Source: CAWJMD01 sp963845675
Lineage (GTDB): Bacteria > Actinomycetota > Actinomycetes > Actinomycetales > CAWJMD01
Direction: 5' to 3'
Length of the DNA stretch: 64,000 bases
NCBI GenBank assembly: GCA_963845675.1
Contig: CAWJSX010000005.1
Location: 1 to 64,000 of the forward strand
The translations under genes and the position numbers were made by a program. Shown piece after piece: positions 52,971 to 61,047 of the stretch. Under the pieces are notes generated by a model. It was not told the DNA's origin, made no database searches, and worked only from the letters and a program-made list of their open reading frames with translations. How positions within the stretch are numbered: position 1 is the stretch's first letter; the number at the start of each line of letters is the position of its first letter.

Positions 52971-54509
52971 TCAGCCACCGCCGGGCAGGTGCTTCCGGAC
53001 GGCAGCGATCGTGTCGGCCTCGGCAGCTGTCTTGTCGTCCCGGTAGCGCAGCACGCGGGCGAAGCGCAGCGCGGCGCCACCCGGGTAGCGGCGGGACACC
53101 TGCGCGCCGTCGAGGGCGATCTCGACCACGAGCTCGGGGCGGACCCAGACCGTGCCACGGGTCCTCCGCTCCTCCAGCTGCTGGAGGCGGTCGGTCTGCC
53201 ACTGCAGCAGCGCGTCCGTGAGGCCCTTGAAGGTCTTGCCGACCATGACGAAGGCGCCGGCCTCGGCGAACGTGCCGTCGGGGTCACGAGCCCCCAGGTG
53301 CAGGTTCGACAGCCACCCGTGCCGGCGACCGTGACCCCACTCGGCGGCGAGCACGACGAGGTCGAGGGTGCGCACCGGCTTGACCTTCTGCCAGGTGCTG
53401 CCGCGGCGCCCGGCCTGGTACGGGGCGGTCAGCGACTTGACCACCACGCCCTCGTGCCCGGCGGCGAGCGCCTGCGCGATCACGCCGTCGGCGACGTCGG
53501 GGTCGCCGGTGACGGTGGACGGGACGCGCCACGACGACGCCACCCGTTCGAGCTCGGCCAGGCGCGCGGAGAGGGGTGCGTCGAGGAGGTCCCGGCCGTC
53601 CACGTGCAGCAGGTCGAAGAAGTAGGGCCTGACGACCTGCTCGCGCGGGGCGTCGGCGCTGAACCGGCTCATGGTGTCGGCGAAGGCACGCGGCCGCTCG
53701 CCGTCGTCGAGCACGAGCGACTCCCCGTCGAGGACGAGGCTGCTGGCGGGCAGCGAGCGGACCACCTCGACGACCTCGGGGAGGCGGTGCGTGACCTCCT
53801 TGAGCGTGCGCGTGAAGATCCTCACCTCGTCACCATCCCGGTGCACCTGGATCCGCGCCCCGTCGAGCTTGTGGTCGACGACGACCTCGGGTGAGTCCGC
53901 GAACGCCTTGTCCGCGAGTGCTTCTCGTACCGACTTCGCGGGGGACGCGAGCATCGGGCGCACGGGACGGCCGACCTGCATATGGACGTCCTCGAGCGCG
54001 GAGGCGCCGGCTCCGCGGGCCAGGCGCGCCGTCACGGCCAGCGACCCGGTCAGCATCCAGGCCCGGCGCACCAGGTCGGACGGCAGACCCGAGGCGGCGG
54101 CGACCGCCTCGGCGAGCTGCGACTCCAGGGCACCCTGCCGGACCTCACCGACGAGCACCGCGCCGAGGAAGCGCTGCTCGGCCTCGGTCGCCCGCGCGAG
54201 CAGCCGGGCCAGGGTCGCGCGGCGCTCGGCGGGCGTGGCTCCCGGCCGTGCCAGCTCGGTGAACGCCTCGTCGACGTCGGTCACCGTGAGCGTAGGACGG
54301 GCCGCGTGCTCGGTGGCCACCTGCTGGAGCGTGCTCCAGCCGACGCCCATCCGTCCCTGCACCGGGCTCGCGACGAGCAGGCCCAGCACGACCGGCAGCT
54401 CGTCGTCGTCGAGGCGCCCCAGCAGCTCTGCCAGCGCGGTCGTCTTCTGGGTCCGCGAGCGCGTGGCGGCGACCGCACCCGAGGTGGCGACGACGTCAGC
54501 GAGCAGCAC
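52971..54509 (-). CDS. ATP-dependent DNA ligase
   Basis: Intact 512 residues from GTG 54509, 6 nt after a minus-strand CAGACT. An N-terminal helical DNA-binding domain fills residues 1-200 (FLGALVGEVRQGALE-like segment FLGAVLVGEVRQGALESQLA near 130). The adenylation motif I, VVDHKLDGARIQVHRDG near residue 215, carries the Lys that forms AMP. Further motifs include SLVLDGESLVLDDGE, FFDLLHVDGRDL, GHEGVVVKSL and WQKVKPVRTLDLVVLAAEWG. The OB domain closes the protein. Size and domain order match archaeal-type and mycobacterial LigB-like ligases, usually accessory to NAD ligase LigA and used in repair. Confidence 0.93.
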   Translation of the reverse strand: MLLADVVATSGAVAATRSRTQKTTALAELLGRLDDDELPVVLGLLVASPVQGRMGVGWSTLQQVATEHAARPTLTVTDVDEAFTELARPGATPAERRATLARLLARATEAEQRFLGAVLVGEVRQGALESQLAEAVAAASGLPSDLVRRAWMLTGSLAVTARLARGAGASALEDVHMQVGRPVRPMLASPAKSVREALADKAFADSPEVVVDHKLDGARIQVHRDGDEVRIFTRTLKEVTHRLPEVVEVVRSLPASSLVLDGESLVLDDGERPRAFADTMSRFSADAPREQVVRPYFFDLLHVDGRDLLDAPLSARLAELERVASSWRVPSTVTGDPDVADGVIAQALAAGHEGVVVKSLTAPYQAGRRGSTWQKVKPVRTLDLVVLAAEWGHGRRHGWLSNLHLGARDPDGTFAEAGAFVMVGKTFKGLTDALLQWQTDRLQQLEERRTRGTVWVRPELVVEIALDGAQVSRRYPGGAALRFARVLRYRDDKTAAEADTIAAVRKHLPGGG

Positions 54510-54555
54510 CGGGCCAGTCTGCCCCGGAGCACCGACGGCCGCCGCCCGCGGGGCG

Positions 54556-55339
54556 TCAGGTCGCAGCGACCAGCTCACCCCTGGCGATGCTCACGGAGCT
54601 GTGGGTGGGGACACCGTCGAGCGGCTCGTCCGAGACGTCGACGAGGGCGTACTGGTCCAGGTCGAGCCCACGGGGGACGCGCAGGACCGCGGAACCCGAC
54701 CCGTCAGACGGGCAGCGTGCCCACCGACACCATCTGGAACGTGTCCGGGTCGATCAGCCACACCTCGAGGTAGCCGTCGGTCGACGGTCGGTCGGTCAGG
54801 TCCACCTCCAGGACCGTGCCGGTCCCGGTGTCGAGCACGCGGGCGGCGCCCGCCGAGCCGCCGTCCTCGAGCGGAGCGAGGGCGGCCCGAGCGACCACCC
54901 GCCCGACGTCGGGTGGCGCGGTCTCGGTCACCGTGGTCGTGGGGGCGACGACGACCCGGTCCCCGCCGGCGACGAGGGCACCGACCACGCCCGAGGCCCC
55001 GGCCAGCACGGCGACACCCGCCGCCGCGCCGGCCCAGCGCACCCAGGAGGCCGTGGGACGGTGCGGCGGACGTGCAGGCGCCGCTGCCTGGGCGTACTGG
55101 GGTGTGGCGGAGAAGCCGAGCTCGGCCGCGACCGCGTCCCAGACGCTGTCGGGCGGGACCACCTCCTGGGGCGAGCCGGCGTCCACGTCGGTACCGCGAG
55201 CCAGCCCTACGGTCGAGGTGAGGCGCTCCAGCTCGTCCGCGCACGCCGCGCACTCCCGCAGGTGCCGGGCGTCGCGGGCATGCAGGGAGGGCTCGCCGAG
55301 AGCGGCGAGGGCCAGGGCCTCGGCCTCAGAGTGCTCCAT
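54556..55339 (-). CDS. rskA: Anti-sigma-K factor RskA (one frameshift)
   Basis: About 260 residues from ATG 55339, which overlaps the sigK 3' end by 14 bases. The N-terminal cytoplasmic anti-sigma domain has HLRECAACADELERL (H-x3-C-x2-C zinc site near residue 26). One membrane segment (AGAAAGVAVLAGASGVVGAL) precedes the periplasmic RskA domain with GYLEVWLIDPDTFQMVSVG near 195. As read it stops at 54704 after GTLPV. A one-base shift restores AVLRVPRGLDLDQYALVDVS and ARGELVAAT, the usual end, with stop at 54556. It should hold SigK inactive at the membrane. Confidence 0.87.
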
Positions 55340-55922
55340 CGACGACCTCCCATCGCTGTCTCATCCGGAGCAGGCTGCGCCGGAGGTGGCTCTTCACAGT
55401 TCCCAGTGGCAGATCGAGTCGTGCCGCGATCTGGCGGTGCGTCAGGTCGGCGAACAGGGCCAGTCCCATGATCGTGCGCTGCGGCTCGTCGAACGCGTCG
55501 AGCTGGTCGAGGACGGCGAGCCGTCCGGCGACGTCGTCCTCGGTGCGTGCCCGGCCGGCCCGCAGCGACACGATCCCAGCCGCCTCCAGCTCGCGGCGTC
55601 CGCGTTCCCGCTGCGCCCAGGCGTCCGCGATCTTGTGCCGGGCTATCCCCGAGATCCAGGCGCCGAGGGCCCCGTGCTCCGGACGGTACCCGGCACAGCC
55701 ACGCCACACGGCGACGAACACCGCCTGGGTGACGTCCTGCGCCTCGCCGTCGTCCCGCAGCTGTCGCAGTGCGCGACCGTGCACGGCCGGCGACCAGCGC
55801 CGGTAGACCTCTTCGAGCGCGGACTCCTCGCCCGCCACCAGTCGACGGCCGAGGTCGCGGTCGTCGCGCTCCGCGTCGGCGGCGTCGACCGGCTCAACCA
55901 CGCCGACGTCCCCGGACGACAT
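55326..55922 (-). CDS. sigK: ECF sigma factor SigK
   Basis: Predicted 198 residues from ATG 55922. The frame is open to 56012, but a predicted promoter lies inside that extension, favouring 55922. Sigma region 2 is EVYRRWSPAVHGRALRQLRD with EAQDVTQAVFVAVWRGCAGY. Region 4 is FDEPQRTIMGLALFADLTHR and IAARLDLPLGTVKSHLRRSL. It is directly followed by rskA, and a divergent fasciclin gene lies upstream. In Mycobacterium tuberculosis sigK-rskA sits with the fasciclin genes mpt83/mpt70, which it controls, so the same regulon is expected here. Confidence 0.88.
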   Translation of the reverse strand: MSSGDVGVVEPVDAADAERDDRDLGRRLVAGEESALEEVYRRWSPAVHGRALRQLRDDGEAQDVTQAVFVAVWRGCAGYRPEHGALGAWISGIARHKIADAWAQRERGRRELEAAGIVSLRAGRARTEDDVAGRLAVLDQLDAFDEPQRTIMGLALFADLTHRQIAARLDLPLGTVKSHLRRSLLRMRQRWEVVDGAL

Positions 55923-56011
55923 CTCGCGGGTTAGTGACTCCGTCCCGTGGGGAGGCACGACGCGGCGCGGCAGCACGGCGAGGTCCTCCTCGTGGTCGTC
56001 GATCACCACCA

Positions 56012-56085
56012 CTTCGGAACCACGGGAGGATCCGGATGCAGATTTCTCCGTCGAGCTGCATCCATCGGCGGTCTCCGCACGGAAG
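56012..56085. promoter_or_regulatory. Mirror-image SigK-like promoters for sigK and the fasciclin gene
   Basis: Plus strand GCATCC (56058-56063), 16 nt, CGGAAG (56080-56085). Minus strand GCATCC (56039-56034), 16 nt, CCGAAG (56017-56012). The two -35 elements form ggatgcag/ctgcatcc, an 8-bp inverted repeat with 14-nt centre. The hexamer resembles the CCATCC -35 I recall for mycobacterial SigK. Confidence 0.6.
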
Positions 56086-56126
56086 AGCGGGCGTCATCCA
56101 CCTCACCCTGCAGGAGGAGCGTTCCC

Positions 56127-56774
56127 ATGTCATTGCGTCGCCTCACCTCCCTGGCCGTCGGAGCGGCTCTCGCCGCGACCGCGATGGTCGCCGTCGGTCA
56201 GCCCGCCTCCGCCAAGGCCGCGCCCACCGGCACCACCAGCATCGCCAGCGTGCTCGCCGCAGACGGCGACACCTTCGATCGGAACCCGTACGACTACGAC
56301 ATCCTCCACCAGGCCGTGCTCGCCGTCCTCGACGCGAAGCCGGGCAGCGACGTCGCCGTGCTCGCCGACGGGACCGTCCCCCTGACCGTCTTCGCCCCGA
56401 ACGACCTCGCGTTCCGCTTCCTGCTCTACGACCTGACCAAGCAGTGGCCGCGCAGCGAGGAGGCCGTGCTCACGGGCATCGCGAACGGCGTCGGCATCGA
56501 CGCCGTCGAGACCGTCCTGCTGTACCACGTGGTCCCGGGCCTGACGATCGACTCGGCCGCCGCGGTGAGCTCTGACGGCGCCGCGCTCCCGACCGCGCAG
56601 GGGGGCACCGTGACCGTCGACGTGCTGTCGAAGCGCGGTGCGTTCGTCCGTCTGATCGACAACGACCCGAACGACCTCGACCCCTTCCTGATCCGTCGGC
56701 AGCTCGACATCAACAAGGGCAACCAGCAGATCGCTCACGGGATCTCCTTCGTGCTGAGGCCGATCGACCTCTGA
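56127..56774 (+). CDS. Secreted fasciclin-domain protein
   Basis: Intact 215 residues from ATG 56127, with a strong caggaggag ribosome-binding site. A Sec signal peptide (LTSLAVGAALAATAMVAVG) ends near residue 30 (ASAKA). The fasciclin domain has LPLTVFAPNDLAFRFLL-like sequence (VPLTVFAPNDLAFRFLL, H1 box, near residue 88), VETVLLYHVVPGLTIDSAA (near 130) and the closing NQQIAHGISFVLRP H2-like end. Such proteins mediate adhesion at the cell surface; MPT83/MPT70 are relatives. Divergent from sigK, with a SigK-like promoter about 40 nt upstream of the ATG, so it is a probable SigK target. Confidence 0.9.
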   Translation: MSLRRLTSLAVGAALAATAMVAVGQPASAKAAPTGTTSIASVLAADGDTFDRNPYDYDILHQAVLAVLDAKPGSDVAVLADGTVPLTVFAPNDLAFRFLLYDLTKQWPRSEEAVLTGIANGVGIDAVETVLLYHVVPGLTIDSAAAVSSDGAALPTAQGGTVTVDVLSKRGAFVRLIDNDPNDLDPFLIRRQLDINKGNQQIAHGISFVLRPIDL

Positions 56775-56794
56775 CCGACGCGCGAACACCATGA

Positions 56795-56833
56795 CCCTGT
56801 GGTCCCGGAGGGCCACCTTCCGGGACCACAGGG
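56795..56833. terminator. 15-bp perfect hairpin after the fasciclin gene
   Basis: ccctgtggtcccgga (56795-56809), a 9-nt loop and its exact reverse complement (56819-56833), 20 bp after the fasciclin stop. This is a strong intrinsic-type stem lacking a T-tract. Confidence 0.75.
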
Positions 56834-56872
56834 CCGGGTCGCGGGGGCCGACCGCGGGTTACGTTGGACGAC

Positions 56873-57664
56873 ATGACCACGATCCCTGACCTCCCGCTCC
56901 GTGTTGCCGTCCAGCTGCACCCGCAGCACGCCGACTACTCCGACATCCGTCGGGCTGCGGCCGAGGCGGAGGAGCTGGGCGTGGACGTCATCTTCAACTG
57001 GGACCACTTCTACCCGCTGTACGGCGAGCCCGACGGCAAGCACTTCGAGTGCTGGACGATGCTCGGCGCCTGGGCCGAGGCGACCTCGCGGGTGCAGATC
57101 GGCGCACTCGTGACCTGCAACAGCTACCGCAACCCCGAGCTGCTGGCCGACATGGCCCGCACCGTCGACCACATCAGCGACGGACGGCTGATCCTCGGGG
57201 TCGGGTCTGGCTGGTTCGAGAAGGACTACGACGAGTACGGCTACGAGTTCGGCACTGCCGGAGGACGTCTCGACGCCCTCGCGGAGTCCCTTCCCCGTAT
57301 CGAGGCGCGACTCGGCAAGCTCAACCCGGCGCCCACCCGCCACATCCCGGTGCTGGTGGGCGGTGGGGGCGAGAAGAAGACCCTGAAGCTGGTCGCCCGC
57401 CACGCCGACATCTGGCACGGCTTCGGCGACCCCGAGGTGGTGCAACGGAAGGTGGGCGTGCTCGACGGGCACTGTGCGGACATCGGACGCGACCCGCGCG
57501 AGATCGAGCGGTCCGTCGGAGTCGACAGCGACCCGGGTGACGACGCGCAGCGCCTGCTCGACCTGGGCGTCACGCTCTTCACCGTCGGCGTGGGTGGACC
57601 CGACTTCGACCTGTCCCGGCTGACGCGCTGGCTGCAGTGGCGGGACGCCCGCCGGAAGGGCTGA
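56873..57664 (+). CDS. LLM class F420-dependent oxidoreductase
   Basis: Intact 263 residues from ATG 56873, with TACGTT 7 nt upstream. The luciferase-like barrel shows FNWDHFYPLYGEPDGKHFEC near residue 45, IGALVTCNSYRNPELLADMA near 80, and GRLILGVGSGWFEKDYDEYG near 107, all typical of the F420-binding actinobacterial group. HIPVLVGGGGEKKTLKLVAR follows near 160. It probably oxidises or reduces a small secondary metabolite with F420. The substrate is unknown. Convergent with the monooxygenase gene, 4 bp away. Confidence 0.88.
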   Translation: MTTIPDLPLRVAVQLHPQHADYSDIRRAAAEAEELGVDVIFNWDHFYPLYGEPDGKHFECWTMLGAWAEATSRVQIGALVTCNSYRNPELLADMARTVDHISDGRLILGVGSGWFEKDYDEYGYEFGTAGGRLDALAESLPRIEARLGKLNPAPTRHIPVLVGGGGEKKTLKLVARHADIWHGFGDPEVVQRKVGVLDGHCADIGRDPREIERSVGVDSDPGDDAQRLLDLGVTLFTVGVGGPDFDLSRLTRWLQWRDARRKG

Positions 57665-57695
57665 GACGTCAGAGACGCTGCTCTGACGACGTCTC
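57663..57695. terminator. Bidirectional hairpin over convergent stops
   Basis: gtcagag-acgctg-ctctgac with outer gagac/gtctc arms interrupted by a 3-nt bulge, between the convergent LLM and monooxygenase genes. Confidence 0.5.
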
Positions 57696-57962
57696 GTACT
57701 CCCGGACGTCGGCCTCGAGGATCGCCGCCAGCCGGTCGTCGTCCGGCCCCGAGCCGCGGAACGCCTCCAGCGCGTCCCGGGCGGTCCACCGCTCCGCCAC
57801 CACGACGCGCGTCGGGTCCACCGAGTCGGCCGTGACCGAGAAGTCCAGACAGCCCTGGCGTGCACGCGCCGACGCGACCACGTCGCGGCAGCCGGCCACG
57901 TACTCGTCCCGGTGCGCGGCGTCGACCCGCAACCACCCCGCGACCACGATCGTGCCTGTCAT
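57669..57962 (-). CDS. Antibiotic biosynthesis monooxygenase (ABM) domain protein
   Basis: Intact 97 residues from ATG 57962, with an aagggag ribosome-binding site. It has the ferredoxin-like ABM fold: IVVAGWLRVDAAHRDEYVAG, ARARQGCLDFSVTADSVDP near residue 33, and RVVVAERWTARDALEAFRGS near 52. Such proteins form dimers and oxidise aromatic or quinol substrates without cofactor, or degrade haem in some branches. The heme-type Asn/Trp/His set is not evident. It stands alone. Confidence 0.87.
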   Translation of the reverse strand: MTGTIVVAGWLRVDAAHRDEYVAGCRDVVASARARQGCLDFSVTADSVDPTRVVVAERWTARDALEAFRGSGPDDDRLAAILEADVREYETSSEQRL

Positions 57963-58125
57963 GTGAGCTCCCTTCGTCGTTCCCCGGCCGTCGTCGTAGG
58001 GACTGCGGCCGGCGTGCGGAGTCATCGGTCGACGGCGCCGCCCGGCGCGCCACGGGTGTCCTCCCGTGTGAGGATCGGACGATGGCTGGCTCCTTCGAGC
58101 GCGACACGAACACATCACCGAGCGC

Positions 58126-58650
58126 GTGACAAGGAGCGGTGCCGACGGCTGGCCGGTGGAGCCTGGCCGCTACCGGCTCGTCGCCGCCCGCGCCTGCCCG
58201 TGGGCGAACCGGGCCATCATCGTCCGACGCCTCCTGGCGCTGGAGGACGTGCTGTCGATGGGGCTCGCCGGACCGGTCCACGACGAGCGCTCGTGGACGT
58301 TCGACCTCGATCCGGGCGGCGTCGACCCCGTGCTGGGCATCGAGCGGCTGCAGCAGGCGTACCTCGCGCGGTACCCCGACTACCCGCGCGGCATCACCGT
58401 CCCCGCGATCGTGGACGTGCCCACCGGCCACGTCGTGACCAACGACTTCGCGCAGATCACCCTCGACCTGTCGACGGAGTGGACCGACCACCACCGCGAC
58501 GGCGCACCCCGGCTGTTCACGACGCTGGTCCGGTTCGACCCCGTCTACCACGGTCACTTCACGTGCAACCGGCAGCGGCTCACCGAGATGCCGGCGCTGA
58601 GGGCCTACGCGCGCGACCTGTTCCAGACGCCGGGCTTCGGCGACCCGAGC
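58126..58650 (+). pseudogene. Glutathionyl-hydroquinone reductase (GST Xi-like), internally deleted and 3'-truncated
   Basis: The N-terminus (VEPGRYRLVAARACPWANRA) carries the Cys-Pro-Trp active site of GS-hydroquinone reductases. It continues through PRGITVPAIVDVPTGHVVTN and NDFAQITLDLSTEW. The sequence then jumps in frame from HHRDGAP to RLFTTLVRFDPVYHGHFTC, skipping roughly 70-85 residues normally present, including the first half of the C-terminal helical domain. After YARDLFQTPGFGD near 58640 the normal C-terminus is replaced by sequence antisense to the flavin monooxygenase gene. Intact members are about 320 residues; here only about 175 are recognisable. I infer two deletions. The product is unlikely to be active. 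Confidence 0.75.
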
Positions 58651-59816
58651 CGCGGCAGGCGGCGCTCGGCGGTGACGGCGCGGGCGATGCGCACCGCGTC
58701 GATGCGGAGCTCGCGCAGCATGCCGCTGATGGGGTTGGTGAACCCCGTGAAGTACAGGCCAGGAGCCTCCGGTGCCGTGCGGCCGCCGTGGACCAGGGGT
58801 CGGCCATGCCCGTCCAGCACACCGAGGTGCCCCACCAGCGGCTCGAGGCCGCGCCGGTAACCGGTGGCCGCGACGACGGCGTCGGGGTTGATGCGGGAAC
58901 CGTCCGCCAGCACCACCGTGTCACCGTCGAACGACACGACCGCGGCGACAGGCTCGACGGAACCGGCCTGCACCGCCGCGATGAACCCCACGTCCTGGAC
59001 GGGGACGGACCCCTGCAGGACGCGTGAGTACAGGCCGGTGCCGGGCCGCGGCAGCCCGTGCGGCGTCAGGTCGGGCACCTGCACCCTCGCGATCACACGG
59101 GCCGCACGGTCCACGACGGGGGGCGGCAGGTGCCGGACGAGGATGCCCGTCGCCTGGGCCGGCCAGCCCGCGCTGGTGCGGCGGACGATGTGCGGCACCG
59201 TCCGCACCGCCACGCGGACGCGCCGCGCGCCGCCCTCCACGAGATCGACCGCGATCTCGGCGCCGGTGTTGCCGACGCCGACGACCAGCACGTCACGACC
59301 CGCGTACGCGGTCGCGTCGCGGTAGTCCGCAGCATGGGAGAGGTCGCCGGTGAAGGTGCCGACCCCGGGCCAGTCGAGGGGCACCGGCGTGTGGTTGTAG
59401 CCGGTGGCCACCACCACCTGCCGGGCCGGCAGCGCGTCGCCGTCCGCCGTCGTCAGGACCCAGCCGTCGTCGCTGCGGTCGACCCGCTGCACCTCGGTCC
59501 CGGTCCACACGTGAAGGTCGTGGTGCCGCACGTACTGCTCCAGGTAGCGCACCACGTCGTCGCGGGCGACCCACCGTCCGGCACGGCGCGGGATCGCCAG
59601 CCCCGGCAGCCCCGAGAGGCGGCGGGTGGTGTGCAGGTGGAGGCGGTTGTAGTGCCGGCGCCAGGACGCACCGACCGCGTCGGATCTCTCGAGGACCACG
59701 GCGGGGACCCCGCGTCGGGACAGCGCCGCGGCGACCGCGAGACCACCCGGCCCGGCGCCGACCACGTGGACGGCGCCACTCGCGGGAAGGGTGTCACTCG
59801 CGGGCGCGGGGTCCAT
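58605..59816 (-). CDS. Flavin-containing monooxygenase / FAD oxidoreductase
   Basis: Intact frame of 403 residues from ATG 59816. The FAD motif is VHVVGAGPGGLAVAAALSRR near residue 20, the NADPH motif VLVVGVGNTGAEIAVDLVEG near 175, and QVVVATGYNHTPVPLDWPGV and DAVVAATGYRRGLEPL are the ATG boxes. The family hydroxylates or Baeyer-Villiger oxidises small lipophilic substrates. Its last ~20 residues (LPRLGSPKPGVWNRSRA) are antisense to the truncated reductase gene, so the C-terminus was probably changed by the same deletion; a normal member would end shortly after ARAVTAER. Confidence 0.85.
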   Translation of the reverse strand: MDPAPASDTLPASGAVHVVGAGPGGLAVAAALSRRGVPAVVLERSDAVGASWRRHYNRLHLHTTRRLSGLPGLAIPRRAGRWVARDDVVRYLEQYVRHHDLHVWTGTEVQRVDRSDDGWVLTTADGDALPARQVVVATGYNHTPVPLDWPGVGTFTGDLSHAADYRDATAYAGRDVLVVGVGNTGAEIAVDLVEGGARRVRVAVRTVPHIVRRTSAGWPAQATGILVRHLPPPVVDRAARVIARVQVPDLTPHGLPRPGTGLYSRVLQGSVPVQDVGFIAAVQAGSVEPVAAVVSFDGDTVVLADGSRINPDAVVAATGYRRGLEPLVGHLGVLDGHGRPLVHGGRTAPEAPGLYFTGFTNPISGMLRELRIDAVRIARAVTAERRLPRLGSPKPGVWNRSRA

Positions 59817-59865
59817 CCGGCGTTCCTACCACCCCACCCCGCGTGCCGGGTGCCACCCTGTGCGG

Positions 59866-60966
59866 GTGGACCAGCGCACCGGACCCCTGACCGGCGTGCG
59901 CGTGGTCGAGCTGGCCGGCATCGGCCCTGTACCGCACGCGGCCATGATCCTCGCCGACCTGGGCGCCGACGTGGTCCGCGTCGAGCGGCCAGGGGGCGGC
60001 ACCACCGTGGGTCCGCGACGGACCGACCTGCTCACGCGAGGGCGCCCGTCCGTCGCCCTCGACCTGAAGGACCCCGGGTCGGTCACCATGGTGCTCGACC
60101 TCGTCGAGCGCGCCGACGTGCTGCTGGAGGGCATGCGTCCAGGCGTCGCCGAACGTCTGGGCCTCGGCCCGGACGAGTGCCACGACCGCAACCCCGCCCT
60201 CGTCTACGGCCGCATGACCGGGTGGGGTCAGGACGGTCCCCTCGCCGACCGCGCGGGGCACGACATCAACTACCTCGCCCTCAGCGGTGTGCTGCACGGG
60301 CTCGGGCGCGCGGGCGGCCCGCCGCAGTTCCCGCAGAACCTGCTGGGCGACTTCGGTGGCGGCTCGACGTACCTGGTGATCGGAGTGCTGGCGGCGCTGC
60401 TCGAGGCACGCGGCAGTGGGGTCGGTCAGGTCGTCGACGCGGCCGTCATCGACGGCGTCGCCCATCTCGGCACGATGCTCGCCGGCCTGCTCGCCGGCGG
60501 CCTCCAGACCGAACGACGTGGAACGAACCTGCTCGACTCGGGGGCGCCCTTCTACGGCGTCTACGAGACCTCGGACGGCGAGCACATGGCCGTCGGCGCG
60601 CTCGAGCCGCAGTTCTACGCGGCGCTGCTCGACGGCCTGGAGCTGACCGTCGACGTACCGGACCGCGACGACCCGGCGCAGTGGCCACGGCTGCGCGCCC
60701 TACTGGCAGAAAGGTTCTCGCAGCGCACCCAGCAGGAGTGGACGGCGCGCTTCGCCACGACCGACGCCTGCGTGACACCCGTCCTGCCGATGTCGGCCGC
60801 CGCGTCACACCCGCACCTGGTCGGGCGCGGCACCTACGTCGAGCGCGACGGCGTCGTGCAGCCCGCGCCGGCGCCACGCTTCTCCCGGACTGCGGCCTGG
60901 CTGAGTACCGCACCGAGCGAGCCCGTGGACATCGAGGACCTCCTGAGCGCATGGGGTGCCGGCTGA
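59866..60966 (+). CDS. Alpha-methylacyl-CoA racemase (CaiB/BaiF family)
   Basis: Intact 366 residues from GTG 59866, 6 nt after CACCCT. The AMACR-type features are GIGPVPHAAMILADLGADVV near residue 18, GRMTGWGQDGPLADRAGHDI near 118 with the catalytic His of GHDINY, and NLLGDFGGGSTYLVIGVLAA near 155 with the catalytic Asp. DSGAPFYGVYETSDGEHMAV near 225 also matches. The enzyme epimerises 2-methylacyl-CoA esters for beta-oxidation of branched lipids. It is divergent from the flavin monooxygenase. Confidence 0.9.
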   Translation: MDQRTGPLTGVRVVELAGIGPVPHAAMILADLGADVVRVERPGGGTTVGPRRTDLLTRGRPSVALDLKDPGSVTMVLDLVERADVLLEGMRPGVAERLGLGPDECHDRNPALVYGRMTGWGQDGPLADRAGHDINYLALSGVLHGLGRAGGPPQFPQNLLGDFGGGSTYLVIGVLAALLEARGSGVGQVVDAAVIDGVAHLGTMLAGLLAGGLQTERRGTNLLDSGAPFYGVYETSDGEHMAVGALEPQFYAALLDGLELTVDVPDRDDPAQWPRLRALLAERFSQRTQQEWTARFATTDACVTPVLPMSAAASHPHLVGRGTYVERDGVVQPAPAPRFSRTAAWLSTAPSEPVDIEDLLSAWGAG

Positions 60967-61047
60967 CCCCCCACCTCGACTGGTCACGAATGGCGCGACT
61001 CGCCGAGCGTGTCGCGCCATTCGTGACCAGTCGAGGTGGGGGGTCAG
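60963..61047. repeat. 37-bp perfect inverted repeat spanning two convergent stop codons
   Basis: Arms 60963-60999 and 61011-61047 are exact reverse complements over 37 bp around an 11-nt loop. The racemase stop (60964-60966) and the lipoprotein stop (61044-61046) sit symmetrically at the outer ends, after runs of six C or G. It could act as a terminator for both genes or be a mobile palindromic element. Confidence 0.9.
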
